From contig NBBA01000023.1 of the NCBI GenBank assembly GCA_002794785.1, positions 62,001 through 126,000 on the forward strand: 64,000 nucleotides of DNA, read 5' to 3'. The position numbers and the translations under genes were made by a program. This DNA is from Coniferiporia sulphurascens. Its lineage: Eukaryota; Basidiomycota; Agaricomycetes; Hymenochaetales; Hymenochaetaceae. This document shows, piece by piece, positions 34,609 to 44,775 of the stretch. Position 1 is the stretch's first letter. Each line of letters starts with the position of its first letter. The notes under the pieces are model-generated. The model was not told the origin of the DNA and did no database searches. It was given only the letters and a program-made list of their open reading frames with translations.

Positions 34609-34666
34609 GGGGGAGTTTTAGCTGCCTGCACTAGTCGATGGTGGTGGTTACTGGTCAACAAGGATG
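34609..34666 (-). promoter_or_regulatory. 5' leader of TE-7
   Basis: The complement begins CATCCTTGTTGACCAG (one base differs from the usual CTTCTT) and ends AACTCCCCC before ATG 34608. Promoter role inferred. Confidence 0.5.
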
Positions 34667-34822
34667 GCCGAAGCTGACCCATGCCCACACCCTCGCCACT
34701 GCACCAACTGCAAGGGCAACCACCCTGCCACCCTCCCATCCTGCCCCAAGAAGAAGTGATACCGCCAAATCCTGGAGGCCATTGGGGACAAGCCCACCTT
34801 CGAACAAATGGAGGAGTCATGA
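34667..34822 (+). pseudogene. ORF1 C-terminal scrap of TE-8
   Basis: Encodes the last zinc knuckle (CTNCKGNHPATLPSC) and PKKK, then a TGA near 34758 in place of an Arg codon, then YRQILEAIGDKPTFEQMEES and the stop at 34820-34822, which overlaps the ORF2 ATG as ATGA. Confidence 0.75.
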
Positions 34823-37317
34823 TTGGAGACATCTCCGTCATGCAGTGGAATGCCGCCCACTCACTCGCGGCGATAAATTCCCTGATTCCACTCCTTACTG
34901 ACTCCCCTTTACCACCACACCTGATTCTTATCCAGGAACCACCCTGGTACCAAATAGGCCTGCAACCATCCCTCACCGACCCCACTGGTACACCAGTGTT
35001 CAACGTCCCCAACATCCCAGGCTACACACCGGTCCTACCCCCCGACTCACGCCCTCGGGTAGTCACCTACGTGGCATGCTCCCTCCCCCCAACCTCATGG
35101 TCGGTGCTCGGAACTGCCTCATATGGCACCGACATCCTCACTGTGGAAATCCGATCCTCCCTCACAATCCGGGTGTGCAACTACTATGGCATGTCACCCC
35201 CGGACCAGGCCGGGGCCCCCCTACAGTACCCAGGTGAGCTTTTCCTTTTCTCACTCCCCTCAGCAATAGCCACCACCCTCATTGTGGTGGGTGACTTCAA
35301 CTGTCATCACCCCACTTGGTCCAAACTCCCTGCCTCATGGCCAGAGGAATTGAGGGCACAACCCCTTGACAACATTTTCCATGGGCACGGCCTAGCGCCT
35401 GCCCATTTACCTGACTCGGACTCAAGGCCCGACGGCAACCGCCGTAGGTGCCCCATAGACATGATCTGGGCCCCCCCCTCTGTTAACCCCAATGCCATTT
35501 TGGACTCGGCAACTTCCAACCCCTCCCCACTGTCAGACCATGCAATTCTATGCTGGTCAATTCCTTTTCAGCCCCCAACTCCGGTCCTCAAGACCCGCTG
35601 GCTCCTACCAGCTGACAAAGAGGAGTGGACTGACATTGCCTTCCCTCTACTGGACCTTGCCTTCAACCTCCTGGTCGGCAATACCCTCACCCTGGACAAC
35701 AAAGCCAAAGCCGTGGTATCAGCCATGGTGACAGCCCTCGAGCCATTCACCCGCCTCTCGAAACCGTCGAAAACGGAGGTCCCCTGGTGGACGCCAACAT
35801 GCAAAACCCCACTGACCACTATCTCAACAGCTACCACCCCCCTCCAATGAGCGTCAGTGCGACGCACCTTCAAACGTGGAGTGTGCACAGCCAAGCGGCA
35901 GTTCTACACCAAACAGGCGGCCGAAGCGGACGCCACCAACATCTGGACCTGGGCCAAATGGGGCCTCGGCACCCGCCCCACACCCATCCTGTCCCTCAGA
36001 CGGTGGGATGGCACCTTCACCCAGTCAGACGATGAGAAAGGTGAGTTATTCCGAGAAACTTTCTTCAGTCCTCCCCCCCCCCACACAAGCAGACCCAAAC
36101 CCGCCACCACCACCCCAACCAGCTGCCCCACCAATACTCCTCACCGAGCTTACAGGGGCACTGGCAGACACCTCCAACCTATCGGCTCCGGGCCTCTCAG
36201 GAATAGGCTATCGCCCCCTGAAATGGGTGGTCAACGCATACCCCAACAAGATACTAACGCTTTTCAACGACTGCCTCCGCTTGGGGCACCACCCCAAGCA
36301 CTGGCAGGTGGCAAAAGTGGTTATGCTCCAGAAGCCAAATAAGAAGGACCCGTTCTCACTGCGTTCATACTGGCCCATCACCCTCGAGGAGACCCTAGGG
36401 AAACTCCTTGAAAAGATCATAGCTAACCGGCTCCAGTTCCTTGCTAACAAGCAGGACTGGCTGCCACCTAACCAATATGGGGGGTGTCAAGGACATTCAG
36501 TCTACAACGCTGCCCAACACCTTCTACAGATAGCGGAGAATGCCCATGTGAAGGGCCTTGTGTGCTCGGTATTAGCAGTCAACATACAGGGCTTCTTCGA
36601 CTCGGTTCACCCCTGCCTCCTCCACCAGCAACTGCTGGAGCTCCAATGCCCACCAGACATGGCGGACTGGTGTCTCTCCTTCATGACAGATCGGCAGGTC
36701 ACAGTCGCCTTCAACAGCACCACCCTCCCAACCGCCCCAAAACCCGACCTCAGCACCCCTCAAGGATCGCCTGTCTCCCCCATCCTATCAACAATATTTG
36801 TGGGTGTGGTCCTCCAGTGCTTTCAACAGGCCGGCACTACTGTGCTCACATATGTTGATGACCACTTACTAATATGTGTCAGCCCCTCAGTAGCATCCAA
36901 CTGCCGCCGACTAGCCAACGCATATCACCAACTTGATGGCCTCTTCAGCGACATCAGCCTCAACATCGAAGCCGCCAAAACAGAGGCACTCCACTTTCAC
37001 CCACCTCGGCGCCGAGTCGGCTATCATGGCTGGGACACCGCTGGGATCCCACGTAACCCTCTCCCAGTCCACCACTCTGAGTGGGCCGACGAAAACCACC
37101 TCCCGGTTTTGCGCCGATGGCTAAAGCTAACGGGGCACCTAAACCGCCTTTCTGACCATGCTGCGGGCGCCATCTGGCTGGCATTTGCGGTGATGGACCT
37201 AGATGGACACCCAACTGGCGAGGATATGGACCTGAACCTCCTACAGGACTACATGCATTGTATGCTCAGACACTGAACCCAGGACTCAGACCCGGCCCTT
37301 TTGGAGCTCTCAGGTAC
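34819..37317 (+). pseudogene. ORF2 of TE-8 with RNase H deleted
   Basis: Starts MIGDISVMQWN at 34819. Endonuclease well kept: IQEPPWYQIG, NYYGMSPPD, VVGDFNCHHPTW, CPIDMIWAPP, LSDHAIL. TGA at 35848; frameshift in a C run near 36080. From there 36085-37276 is open: RT with GLVCSVLAVNIQGFFDSVHP (motif A Asp changed to Asn), TPQGSPVSPIL and intact TYVDDHLLICVS. At about 37050 the frame passes from the thumb (YHGWDTAGI) straight into the C-terminal segment (PLPVHHSEWADENHLPVLRRW), skipping the rest of the thumb and RNase H. A TGA at 37274 replaces CGA. Confidence 0.83.
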
Positions 37318-37640
37318 TTTTTTTAATTTTTTTAATTTTTAATTTATTATTCCTGCAGTATTGCATAATTACAAGCTGCCCCCCGAAGGGGGGCCCTAAC
37401 TACATAACAACGGAGGCGCCCGTCATCACACAACACATGAAACTGGGTGGGGGCCCTGCTCCCCAAAGGGTGCCAGAGTGGGAAGGGCCCCTATTAGTGA
37501 GTGAAGAAGGAAAGAGGGAGGAATATGTTTAACTACAGCCAAGCCAAATGGACAATATCAGGCAAAGGGGGTAGCTTAGAATTGGAAAGGGAGGGCGAGA
37601 GCACCGGCTGGGACATACGCGGGGGAGTCCGAAAAGGCAG

Positions 37641-38563
37641 TCATAAAGCAGAGGAAAAGGGGGGGAGTGCACCTGCAAGCTCCAAGAGAGCCGGGTCCGG
37701 GTCCTGGGTACGGGGTCCAAGCATATGTCTCATGTGGTCCCGAAGGAGGTCCAAGTCCATATCTTTGTTGGTTGGGTGGCCGCCCAGCTCCATCATGGTG
37801 AAGGCTAGACGGATGGCTGCTGTGGTGTGGTCAGAGAGGCAGTTAAGGTGCCCCATCAGCTTGAGCCAGTGGTGCAGAACATGGAGACGGTTTTCATTGG
37901 CCCACTCAGCATGGTGGGTCAGGAGAGGGTCACGGGGGGGCCAGACCTTGCGGATCCAGGGTCAGAAGGTGAGACACCTGCCTAACATGTGGGTGGTCGA
38001 CTGGGCCGGCCAGGGGGGGTGGTTGTGCCATCTGCAGTGTGAGATCAGGCCATGCCTTTGCCGGTAGGCTGAGTCGAAGCTCAGCCAGTAGCCCCTGTAG
38101 GGACCAGCGTGGCAGAGGACCTGGGCGACCGCTGATAGTTCGTGGCGAGGGTGGTCCACCGATTGCGTGAGGAGCTTTTGGGGACGGCATGAAGGGACCC
38201 TGTTGATGGCTAGATATTTGTCTGCCGTTGAGGCGAGCGGGCGGGCAAGTGAGAGGGCCCAGCGCTCCATTAGAGTGTTGACTGCGGCCTCTTTCAGTGC
38301 GGAGGTGGAGGGTGTGAGCGGAGACGGGGGTAGGTTTGTCGTGAACTTCGCCTCGTGGTCTGCCCATTCATTCCTGGGGATGTCCGAGTGACCTGGGCAC
38401 CAGACGAAGTGAATGGAGAGATCCAGGTGTGAGTCCAATAGGGTCTGGACCCCTGCCTTCCATTGGTGGAGGAGGTGTGCACCTGGGACTGGCGCCCATG
38501 TGCGGATCAGGTGGAGTGCCGTCAGTGAATCTGACAGAAAGAAGATGTTGGATGCGACAGGCA
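37641..38563 (-). pseudogene. TE-9 ORF2, RNase H to C-terminus
   Basis: Reads FLSDSLTALHLIRTWAPVPG, HFVWCPGHSDIPRNEWADHEAK, then YRGYWLSFDSAYRQRHGLISHCRWHNHPPWPAQ. A TGA at about 37962 replaces CGA just after LGRCLTF. A further break separates the last part (MGHLNCLSDHTTAAIRLAF...LLELAGALPPF, 37856-37641). Non-functional. Confidence 0.82.
38550..38563 (+). repeat. 14-bp target duplication of TE-10 (left)
   Basis: GGATGCGACAGGCA here and GGATGCAACAGGCA at 40796-40809. The one difference is at a CpG. Confidence 0.85.
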
Positions 38564-38565
38564 TT

Positions 38566-38862
38566 GGCGTCTACAAAGGTGCCTCTCCATTCTCCACAAA
38601 TTTCCTTTGTTCCCTTCCCCCTCTCTCATATTATTTTGAATATGCCAAAACCATACATGCTCTGCGTCTTTGGCGCACCCCGCACTCCGTCAGTAGAAAA
38701 CATTATTATAAAACCGTAGCTAACCGTCCCTTCTCCACTTCTCTGCAGGTCCGGGTCCCCCGGGTTCGACTGGTTCCTGCATACACTCATCCCCCATGGA
38801 TGGATCCTCTGGCATTTATGAATGGCCGAGTATCATTCGCCTCTCCCATCACTCCGGTTAGC
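38566..38862 (+). pseudogene. TE-10 ORF2 fragment, thumb to RNase H linker
   Basis: Open frame GVYKGASPFSTNFLCSLPPLSYYFEYAKT...NRPFSTSLQVRVPRVRLVPAYTHPPWMDPLAFMNGRVSFASPITPVS, cut at the X1 boundary. It closely matches TE-3 at about 5430-5722. Confidence 0.8.
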
Positions 38863-40205
38863 CATCCTTCTTGTCCTCTTACCACCACCATCTCTGGTTT
38901 TCACTGGGGGTCATCTAGGGGTTCATCACAGCAACCCGTGCTCTGGTCTGGTATTCTACTGGGTCGACATGAGAGAAGGTTCCCGACTGCGCACCTTTTT
39001 GTAAAGGAGTGCTGCTCGCTGGTTGCCGAGGTGCTGTAGCGGCGTTGTCTGATGGCGCGAAAGGGGTTCACACCTGCCAGGGGGCAAGCAACCCATCATT
39101 AAACGTTGCAATGGGGGGGGATGGCTCAGTGAGTACCAAGATCCTCTTTCACATCTGCCATGCTCTTTCACATCTGCCATGCTCTTTCACATCTGCTGTG
39201 CTCTTTCACATCTGCTGTGCTCTCTCGGGGCATGGTGCTCGGCTGGTCCGCCTCTCGGCGGTGCAAGGGGCGCATGTCTGCCAGTCGGGGGGGGACACAA
39301 CGTTAACGTCCCCACACCCGCACAGGGGGGGGTAACCCTCTGCCCTTCAGCAGTCAGCTTCGGTCGGGAGACCTCGGGTTCAGGGAAACTCGGATCTAAC
39401 CTTCGGGTCAGGACTTAAAATCCTGGGGCCATGTTGTCCTTGGCATGACAAACCATAAAAACTGCCGCCCCAAATCCCAAAAGGGTCTCTGATGACATCA
39501 CTAGTTGATATAAGGAGATAGGGGCTTCTTAACACATGGCGTTGCAGTAAGAACCAGCCGACGCGAAAGCGACAGGCCACCATGGGCCTTTTTGGGGGGT
39601 GTGGCTGGCCCTAGCCCTTTTGAGGGTAGGCGTTGGTGCCCCCCAAGAGGTGGTTAGTCAAGCGGACTCCCTGGCAACCTCGGAAGAGATAGGCCGGGGT
39701 CCAAGCCTCTGGCGACACATCAACTCTGGTATGCCACGGATCCAGAAGCGGGCCTTGTGCCTGAGTATTCCCCTTTGGGGCTCTGAAGCGTGTGCTGGGG
39801 AACAGGAAACTCTGGGGGGCCTAGGAAACCCCTCCACTATGGAGCGAACTGTAGTGGTGGGGGATAGTTCCCTCCACTGGCTCCAGAGCACTAAATCTGG
39901 CATGGGTGTGCATAGGAGTAAGTCCTATTGCATGCTTAAGTTGATTCCCAGAAACAAGTGGCACTCTACAGTGGTAAGTGGGGTAAGGGGGGAATGTGTA
40001 GGGTAGGGGGGGCACCCAATGGGTGGGGTAGTGCCTACAGTGCCGCGACCCCCACTTGGAATGTCTCCCTGGTGCGGCACGCCCTTCCCAATCCAGCGCA
40101 CCGTAGAGGACAGCGTGTCGGGTGTAAGTCCTACTGGTCAGGCATCTATGTCACAAGGAAGGTGCACGCATAGTGGGGCCCCGCAAGGGCGCCCTTTAAT
40201 TCTGG
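38863..40205 (+). other. Module X1: non-coding, LINE-like 5' leader, unknown body
   Basis: 1,343 bp starting CATCCTTCTTG and CCACCACCATCT, the first 31 nt of the LINE leader, after which it resembles neither LINE family. It ends CTTTAATTCTGG. No open frame of note. A second copy (X2, 42917-43929) has the same two ends and several collinear blocks (GGCATGACAAA; GGGTCTCTGATGAC; TTAAGTTGATTCCCAGAA; GGGTGGGGTAGTGCCTAC). It contains four 19-bp tandem repeats. Constant ends in two contexts suggest a discrete RNA or mobile unit. I do not recognise it. Confidence 0.65.
39144..39219 (+). repeat. Four 19-bp tandem repeats inside X1
   Basis: CTCTTTCACATCTGCCATG twice, then CTCTTTCACATCTGCTGTG twice. 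Absent from X2, which is about 330 bp shorter. Confidence 0.85.
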
Positions 40206-40484
40206 ACCCACCATGCCAAATGGGCCAATGAAAACCATCTCCAGGTTCTGCATCACTGGCTTAAGCTGACAGGGCACCTGAACTGCATCTCCGACCACAC
40301 CTCCACCTCCATCCATCTGGCCTTTGCCACGATGGAACTCGAGGGGCACCCGACCGACGAAGATATGGACTTGGACCTCCTTCAGGATTATATGAGTCAT
40401 ATGCTTGGAACCTGTACCCAGGATGAGGACCCGGCTCTCTTGGAGCTTTCAGGTGCACTTCCTCCCTTTTCCTCTGATCTGTGA
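40206..40484 (+). pseudogene. TE-10 ORF2 C-terminal end
   Basis: Reads HHAKWANENHLQVLHHWLKLTGHLNCISDHTSTSIHLAFATMELEGHPTDEDMDLDLLQDYMSHMLGT...LLELSGALPPFSSDL and the authentic stop TGA at 40482. Starts right at the X1 boundary. Confidence 0.8.
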
Positions 40485-40795
40485 CTGCCTTTCGGACTCT
40501 CCCGCGTATGTCCCGGCCGGCGCTCTTGCCCTCCCTTTCCAATTCTAAGCTACCCCCTTTGCCTGATGTCGTCTGTTTGGTTTGGCCGTAGTGATATGTA
40601 TTCCTTCCTCCTTCTGTTATCTCATTAATAGGGGCCCTTCCCACTCTGGCTCCCCTCAGGGAGCAGGGCCCCTGCCCAGTTTCATGCATTGCGCAATGAC
40701 AGGCGCCTCTGTTGTTATGTAGTTAGGGCCCCCCTTCGGGGGGGCAGCTTGTAATTATGTAATACTGCAGGAATAATAATAATAATAATAAAAAA
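40485..40795 (+). other. TE-10 3' UTR and (AAT)n tail
   Basis: Same layout as TE-3: GCCCCCC/GGGGGGC hairpin (about 40728-40745), TTGTAATTATGTAATAC, CAGGAATAAT, then about six AAT units and A5. The triplet tail differs from the pure A tails of TE-2 and TE-3. Confidence 0.75.
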
Positions 40796-41910
40796 GGATG
40801 CAACAGGCAGGTGCTCCCAGAGGTGGTGTGCGGCCCAGCTTGGGGCGGAGGTGAGGGAGAAAATTTCCGTGTCTGTTGCCATTGCACAAGTGGGGGAGGC
40901 CAGCTGGCGAGATTTAAGGCGGGTGAGGCCCTTCATGGCGCAAACAGCTGATCCTGACTTTGAGCCAATGTGGGAGCCATCAGTGAAAACCTGGAGGTGG
41001 GAGAGGGTGCTCAGGGAGCATGCGGCTGCCACAAATTCTTTGCGGGTGTCCTTGCTAACCGGAGTGATAGGAGTGGTGAACGAGACTCTTCCATTCATAA
41101 ATGCTAGAGGATCCAGCCATGGGGGATGAGTGTATGCAGGAACCGGTTGTACCCAGGGGACCCGGACCTGCAGAGAAGTGGAAAAGGGATGGTTAGTTAC
41201 GTTTTTGTAATATTGTTTTCTACCTATGGAGTGCAGGGTGTGCCAGAGGCACATAGAATGGAGGGTCTTAGCATATTCGAAATAGTAAGAAAGGGGGGGG
41301 AGGGAGCAAAGAAAGTTTGTGGAATAGGGGGAGGCTTACTAAGGTTTTTTGGTGTCGGCCATGGTACCATACTGGGGCGCCCCATGTCAAGATGGAGTGG
41401 ACGCAGGCGGTGTATAGTCGACAGAGGAGGAGGGCCGAGATTCCGCATTGGGTGTTGCCTCGGATGCAGAGGGCAGTGAGGGTGGAGAGGCCCTTGGAGC
41501 GCATGCGCTCTATGTGTGCCTTGAAGGTGAGGGCGGGGTCCCACCATATTCCCAGCCAGTGGAGTGGGATAGAGGGTCGGATAATCTTGGTGGGGGTGAC
41601 CCATACTCCTGTGGTGTCCCAGTTGGTGTATGCAGCTGAACATCGTCAGGGTGGGTGAAAGTGGAGGCACTCCATTTTAGCAGCTTCGATGTTGAGGCTG
41701 ATGGTGCTGAAGTGGGCGTTGAGTTGGTGGTAGGCATTAGACAGTTGTTGGCAGTTGGATGCCATGCTGGGTCCGACGCACACTAGGAGGTGGTCGTCTA
41801 TGTATGCAAGGGCGGTGGTGCCAGTTTGATGAAATTTCTGGAGGACCACGCCCGTGAATATAGTCGAGAGGATCGGGGATACCGGCGACCCTTGGGGGTG
41901 CCGAGATCGG
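40796..41910 (-). pseudogene. TE-9 continued: ORF2 RT palm to RNase H
   Basis: Resumes after TE-10. Going 5' to 3' on minus: TPQGSPVSPILSTIFTG (with one C missing from the ACCCCCCAAGG run, a frameshift near 41893), intact AYIDDHLLVCVG, LHFHPP then a stop, thumb (MRSKGLSTLTALCIRGNTQ), a 59-bp deletion near 41335 that removes the VQNTACRWILGIYKG block and shifts the frame, then the RNase H start (FTDGSHIGSKSGSAVCAM, DTEIFSLTSAP). The sequence ends at the PDL codons by a junction with plus-strand TE-11; the N-terminal half of ORF2 is not found further right. Confidence 0.82.
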
Positions 41911-42916
41911 TTTTCCCTTTCTCTGCAGGTCCGAGTCCCTTGGGTACAACAGGTCCCTGCATACACGCACCCCCCCTGGACAGATCCCCTGGCCTTTACA
42001 GGTGGACGGGTCACTTTCACCCTCCCCTCCCTCCCAGTCACAGGCAACATGCACAAAGAATTCGTGCAGGCTGCCCTAGACCTCAGCACCATCCCCCACC
42101 TCCAGGTCTTCACAGATGGCTCACACATCGGAACAGCCTTGGGATCTGCTATCTGCGCTATGCTCGGCTGAACCAAACTCCGGTCTCGCCGACTCGCCTC
42201 CCCCACCTGTGCCACAGCCATGGACGCAGAAATTTTTTCTCTAGCCACCGCCCCGGGCTGGGCCATGCACCGCCTCTGCACACATCTGCCTGTCGCATCA
42301 CACCTGTTCTTTCTGTCTGATTCGCTGATGGCACTCAACCTCTTCCACAACTGGGCTGCCGTTCCGGGTGCCCATCTCCTCCACCTTTGGAAGGTGGGGG
42401 TTGAGACGCTTCTGGACTCGCATCCAGACCTCACCACCCATTTCATGTGGTGTCCAGGTCACTCGGACATCCCTGGAAACAAATGGGCTGACAACGAAGT
42501 GAAACTCGCCATGGAGCTCCCCCCCTCACAACTTGCATCCTCCATATCCGCCCTAAAAGAAGTGGCCACCAAGACTCTGGTCGAGCGGTGGACGCTGTCC
42601 CTGGCCCACCCTCTAGCCTCCACTGCCGATAAATATTTGGCCATACACAGCATCCCCTCCCGCCGCCCACGGAAGCTGCTCACCCACTCTGCGGACCACC
42701 CCCGCCACCACCTTTCTGCAGTAGTGCAAGTCCTCTGTTGTGCTGGTCCCTATGGGGGCTACTGGCTGAGCTTTGACCCAGCCTACCGACGCCGGCATGG
42801 CTTGATCTCCCACTGCAGATGGCATAACCACCCACTATGGCCAGTGCAGATGACCGCCCACATTTTAGGCGGGTGTTCCACTTTCCAACCCTGGATTTGG
42901 CACATCTGGCCAGCCA
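41911..42916 (+). pseudogene. TE-11: family A ORF2 fragment, RNase H to C-terminal segment
   Basis: Begins at the FSLSLQVRVPWVQQVPAYTHPPW linker and has RNase H motifs FTDGSHIGTALGSAICAM, DAEIFSLATAP, FLSDSLMALNLF and WCPGHSDIPGNKWAD, then HGLISHCRWHNHPLW and GGCSTFQPWIWHIWPA. One TGA at 42169; otherwise one open frame of 335 codons. Distinct from the TE-3-like and TE-13-like subfamilies in detail. Left boundary is a blunt junction with minus-strand TE-9, right boundary is the first base of X2. Confidence 0.83.
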
Positions 42917-43929
42917 CATCCTTCTTGTCCTCTTACCACCACCATCTCGGTTTCGTGACTGGGGTCGGCTGGGGGGAAGTCGCAGCTACCCAACCTTGTC
43001 TGGACTCACTGGGACTGGGCATCATACGAGAGAAGGTTCCGACTCACCCTGGTGCACCGGGGTTGGTCATCGGTCGCCGTAATGCGGTGGGGAATGGGCA
43101 CAGAGCTCGCTGGTGGTCTTGGCAACCCATCGAAAACGTTGTCCCTGGCATGACAAATCAAAAACTGCCCCCCCAAATTCCCGAAAGGGTCTCTGATGAC
43201 GGCACCTCGTGCTAAAAGGAGATAGGGGGCTCATAACACATGGCATGGTGGTAAGAACCACCCAACGCTGAAAGGCAACAGGGCACCATGGGCCTCTTGG
43301 GTGGGTTGGACCCCCTTGAGGTGGTTAGTATCCTCTACTCCCTGGGATGGCTTTGCCACTGGGGTCGGGTATGTGAGACGGAGATCCTGGTATGATCATG
43401 GATCCAGAAGCGGGGTGGGGGGTTGACTGGGCGCTTGTCCCATGACCTCGGTTCCTGAGTATTCCGGCTGTAATGGCTGTTTCTGAAGCGTGTGCCAGGG
43501 CACGGGAAAGGGCCTGCATGGAGTGTGCATCAGCATTCCGGCGCACTGAAGTGTAGTGTCTCAGGCTGTAGCACTGTGGGACAGTCCCCCATAGTGGCTC
43601 CAGAGGACTAAATCCTCTGTCGGTTTGTGTGGGGGTAATTCCCACTACGGGCTTAAGTTGATTCCCAGAAGCGCAACAGTACTCTACAGGACCTCTATGG
43701 TCGGGGAGGGAATGTGTAGGGTAGGGGGGTTGTTCCATATGGGTGGGGTAGTGCCTACGGCGCCGCGACCCTCACTCGGGATGGCCTCCTGGCACGGCAT
43801 GCCTTACCCTAGTGCTCCAATATAGTGCCCATATGTCGTAGAGGACAGCGGGAGCAGTTTTGGTCGGCTGCATATCCCGAGGAAGGTACATGTGTTGCCT
43901 GAGTCCCACAAGGGCGCTCTTAATTCTGG
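42917..43929 (+). other. Module X2: second copy of the unknown non-coding module
   Basis: 1,013 bp, starts CATCCTTCTTGTCC and CCACCACCATCTC, ends CTTAATTCTGG, both as in X1, with shared internal blocks in the same order. On its left is family A sequence, on its right family B RNase H that lies upstream in ORF2 relative to the left flank. A simple insertion into one element cannot give this; template switching or recombination is needed. No coding potential seen. Confidence 0.65.
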
Positions 43930-44743
43930 CCAGACGTCCAGGAGATCTTCTTTCTCTCGGACTCCCTGACAGCACTTGGACTCTTCCGCACCTGGCCCTC
44001 CACTTCGGGGGCCCAGCTCCTCCCCCTTTGGAAAGCAGGGGTTGAGACCCTACTCAACTCGTTTCCAAATCTAACCATTCATTTCCAATGGTGCCCGGGG
44101 CATGAGGACATCCCCGGGAACAAATGGGTGGACTCCGAGGTGAAGCTAGCAATGAGCTTCCCCCTTCTTCCCTTGCCCCCTCTATCTCCGCTCTGAAGGA
44201 AGTGGCGACACACACACTCAGTGCACGTTGGTCCCTTCAGCTGGCCCGCCCCCTGGCCTCCACCACCAACAAATATCTGGCGGTGACAGGCCCCCCTACA
44301 CGCAGACCAAGAAAGCTCATAACAATCTTGGTCGACCACCCCCGTGTGGAACTCACTGTGGTGGCACAGGTCCTCTGCCGTGCCGGTCCCTACGGGGGCT
44401 ACTGGCTGAGCTTCGACTCAGCCTACCGGCGCAGACACAGCCTGATCTCCCACTGCAGGTGGCACAACCACCCCCCATGGCCAGCACAGTCAACCTCCCA
44501 TATCCTCGGCAGATGTGAAACCTTCCAGCCCTGGATACGACATGTCTGGCCCAAGAGCAACCCCCTCCCTGTCCACCATACTGAATGGGCGGATGAAAAC
44601 CACATTCTGGTCTTAAGACGCTGGCTATGCCTTACAGGCCACCTCAATCGGATGTCCAACCGCACAGCTGGGGCGATTTGCCTTGCCTTTGCGGCCATGG
44701 AACTGGACAAACTCCCCACAGATGACAACCTCAACTTGGACAC
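43930..44743 (+). pseudogene. TE-12: family B ORF2 fragment, RNase H to near C-terminus
   Basis: Starts inside RNase H (PDVQEIFFLSDSLTALGLFRTW), then HFQWCPGHEDIPGNKWVDSEVKLA; a deletion near 44150 shifts the frame, and the second frame carries PPSSLAPSISALKEV to GLFDSAYRRRHSLISHCRWHNHPPWPAQ-type sequence and ends at DDNLNLDT, where the TE-13 tail begins. It matches TE-17 and TE-5 rather than family A. No tail of its own. Confidence 0.82.
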
Positions 44744-44775
44744 TTTTTTTTATTTTTTATTATTATTATTATTAT

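Larger units (their letters stand above)
26895..34666 (-). mobile_element. TE-7: full-length family A LINE, minus strand, split by an LTR-type element
   Basis: Tail (complement of 26895-26911), 3' UTR, ORF2 32558-27214, ORF1 34608-32555 and a complete leader ending at 34666. A 1,351-bp LTR-type insertion with a 5-bp duplication lies at 29484-30834. Without it the copy is about 6.4 kb. The 3' tail sits in ORF1 of TE-6 and the 5' end abuts plus-strand TE-8 in mid-ORF1; no target duplication links the two sides, so one flank was rearranged or misassembled. Confidence 0.87.
34667..37317 (+). mobile_element. TE-8: family A LINE, plus strand, truncated and internally deleted
   Basis: Begins abruptly in the last zinc knuckle of ORF1, directly at the 5' end of TE-7, and ends a few codons before the end of ORF2 (LLELSGT) where the tail of TE-9 begins. 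ORF2 has lost about 1.5 kb between the RT thumb and the C-terminal segment. Confidence 0.82.
37318..38563 (-). mobile_element. TE-9: family A LINE, minus strand, 3' segment
   Basis: Tail (complement of 37318-37346, A-rich with interspersed T), 3' UTR hairpin and the ORF2 C-terminal end up to RNase H (PVASNIFFLSDS). Interrupted at 38563 by TE-10 and resumed at 40796, with a 14-bp duplication. Inserted in the last codons of TE-8. Confidence 0.85.
38564..40795 (+). mobile_element. TE-10: composite insertion LINE fragment - X1 - LINE 3' end
   Basis: Bounded by 14-bp duplications and ending in CAGGAATAATAAT repeats plus A5, so it arrived as one target-primed insertion. Left part 38564-38862 is family A ORF2 between thumb and RNase H; 38863-40205 is module X1; 40206-40795 is the family A ORF2 end, 3' UTR and tail. 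About 0.9 kb of ORF2 is missing where X1 sits. Successive template switching during reverse transcription would explain it; insertion of X1 with loss of target is the alternative. Confidence 0.8.

Noticed and set aside
38863..40205. X1 as a tRNA- or 5S-derived SINE
   Set aside because: TGGCTCAGTGAG near 39122 loosely resembles an A box, but no B box lies at the right distance and the string is not in X2; 1.0-1.3 kb is also long for a SINE.
42904..43933. TCTGGCCAG on both sides of X2 as a 9-bp target duplication
   Set aside because: The first five bases of the right copy (TCTGG) are also at the end of X1, so they belong to X; the remaining match of four bases is chance-level, and the two flanks belong to different families.
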